12,456 nucleotides of DNA from Bacillus benzoevorans (GTDB taxonomy: Bacteria; Bacillota; Bacilli; Bacillales; Cytobacillaceae): NCBI RefSeq assembly GCF_014207535.1, contig NZ_JACHGK010000038.1, positions 1 through 12,456 of the forward strand, given 5' to 3'. Below are positions 11,968 through 12,456 of this stretch, piece by piece; position 1 is the first letter of the stretch; every line of letters begins with the position of its first letter. The translations under genes and the position numbers were made by a program. The notes under the pieces were generated by a model. That model was given only the letters and a program-made list of their open reading frames with translations, had not been told where the DNA came from and did not search any database.

Positions 11968-12012
11968 AAAAAACACGAGGGAAACTGGAAATAAGTCCAG
12001 CTTTCGCTCGTG
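11968..12012 (-). terminator. leftward terminator without an obvious intact gene
   Basis: CACGAG-G-GAAA-CTGGA pairs with TCCAG-CTTTCG-CTCGTG (11974-12012) with small mismatches. On the minus strand it is followed by six Ts. The only upstream minus-strand frame is the short one at 12049-12147, so this may be the end of a decayed gene. Confidence 0.75.
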
Positions 12013-12048
12013 CTCTAGTGTACATTTATGTTTTCCCATTTAGTTTTG

Positions 12049-12147
12049 CTACTTACCGTTTATGATTGACGGGAACACAACTATGGGTTTGTAATTAAAT
12101 TCTTCCCTGGTCATCTTCTCTCTTAACCCCCCAAACCCTTGTCGCAT
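12049..12147 (-). CDS. possible small protein or gene remnant, 32 aa
   Basis: This minus-strand frame reads MRQGFGGLREKMTREEFNYK and ends PSIINGK, or starts at an internal ATG at 12114. It ends 37 nt before the leftward terminator. No convincing ribosome binding site precedes either start (only AGAGAGAAG before the internal one). The sequence looks protein-like but matches nothing I recognise. Reported because the terminator implies that a leftward gene existed here. Region 12148-12327 shows only a hairpin, AAGTCT/AGACTT (12295-12310). Confidence 0.25.
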   Translation of the reverse strand: MRQGFGGLREKMTREEFNYKPIVVFPSIINGK

Positions 12148-12398
12148 TTGGCTTCATGCACTTTTCACACATATTTCAAACCTTAACTATCTGTAAATAA
12201 GTTCTTCTCTAAAGTGCGGAAAAATCGATTGAATTATCGTCTAAAAAGAAGAAAACACCATAGAAAAATGTAATTAAGTTGGTAGTTCATTCAGAAGTCT
12301 TTTCAGACTTTTCTTCCCACTCTTTATTCAAGATTGAAACATCTCCCCTGCTTTTTGCTGCGTAAGCCCGTATTCAAACAACGCATATAAATAGAGCT

Positions 12399-12440
12399 GC
12401 ACCTCCGGTACTATAAAACTATCAATATAGAAGGAGGTGC
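12399..12440 (+). promoter_or_regulatory. hairpin sequestering the ribosome binding site of the last gene
   Basis: GCACCTCC (12399-12406) pairs perfectly with GGAGGTGC (12433-12440), which is the ribosome binding site of the ATG at 12448. An inner stem CTATA (12411-12415)/TATAG (12426-12430) extends it. Such a structure would silence translation of readthrough transcripts, a device common for transposase genes, or act in regulated translation. Confidence 0.6.
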
Positions 12441-12447
12441 TTTTCAT

Positions 12448-12456
12448 ATGCCTAAA
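12448..12456 (+). CDS. start of a rightward gene, cut by the window end
   Basis: Only MPK is visible. AAGGAGGTG lies 8 nt before the ATG, an excellent ribosome binding site. The product cannot be identified from three residues. The masked ribosome binding site raises the possibility of a transposase. A 39-codon minus-strand frame (12328-12447) overlaps it and is less likely to be the real gene. Confidence 0.55.

Noticed and set aside
11839..12039. 66-codon minus-strand frame overlapping the end of the YkvA-like gene
   Set aside because: Antisense to a clear DUF1232 protein and crossing a terminator hairpin; no ribosome binding site.
12328..12447. 39-codon minus-strand frame (ending FEYGLTQQKAGEMFQS) and an overlapping protein-like frame ending NKEWEEKSEKTSE
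   Set aside because: Both look somewhat protein-like, but they overlap in different frames, match no family I recognise, and conflict with the well-formed start at 12448. At best remnants.

Overview
The window comes from a low-GC Gram-positive, spore-former-type member of the Bacillaceae. The evidence is the start of a Bacillus-type 16S rRNA gene on the minus strand, tandem GTP-start rRNA promoters, strong AAGGAGG ribosome binding sites, and homologues of Bacillus genes (SinI/SlrA, YcxB, YjdI/YjdJ, YxlJ, YkvA). The exact genus cannot be fixed from the 94 bases of 16S present.

Layout. 1-494: 5' end of 16S rRNA with its leader, boxA and two promoters, all reading leftward. 495-1432: two leftward genes of unknown function. 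1735-1863: a lone SinI-like anti-repressor gene with its own terminator. 2047-3903: the most striking part, a compact two-gene ranthipeptide (SCIFF) operon. It has a good sigma-A promoter, a perfect Rex-type palindrome just downstream of the predicted start, a 49-residue six-cysteine precursor peptide (too short for ordinary gene finding), a structured intergenic stretch, a 465-residue radical SAM/SPASM maturase, and a strong terminator. SCIFF systems are best known from Clostridia. The region looks more GC-rich than its neighbours, which suggests acquisition.

3917-7671: leftward genes for a small membrane protein, an AraC-type regulator with a C-terminal beta-sandwich domain, a ycxB gene split by a ~187 bp hairpin-rich insertion, and a YcdB/YcdC-like protein. 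7784-10228: a leftward stress or redox cluster, from upstream to downstream an NAD(P)H-dependent flavin reductase, a broken small gene, a pirin, YjdI (mono-cluster Fe-S protein) and YjdJ (small acetyltransferase). The cluster is headed by a site matching the remembered MhqR (quinone-responsive) operator of B. subtilis. This suggests the genes deal with electrophile or quinone stress, though the 245-base gap before pirin may hold a second promoter.

10490-10676: a MITE-like repeat with 12 bp terminal inverted repeats and a probable 8 bp target duplication. 10830-11414: 3-methyladenine DNA glycosylase. 11479-11559: a Spo0E-like remnant. 11573-11944: a YkvA-family membrane protein. 11945-12456: mostly remnants and terminators, then the first codons of a rightward gene whose ribosome binding site is held in a hairpin.

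No tRNA, CRISPR array or complete insertion sequence was seen. Family assignments rest on recognising motifs by eye, not on database searches.
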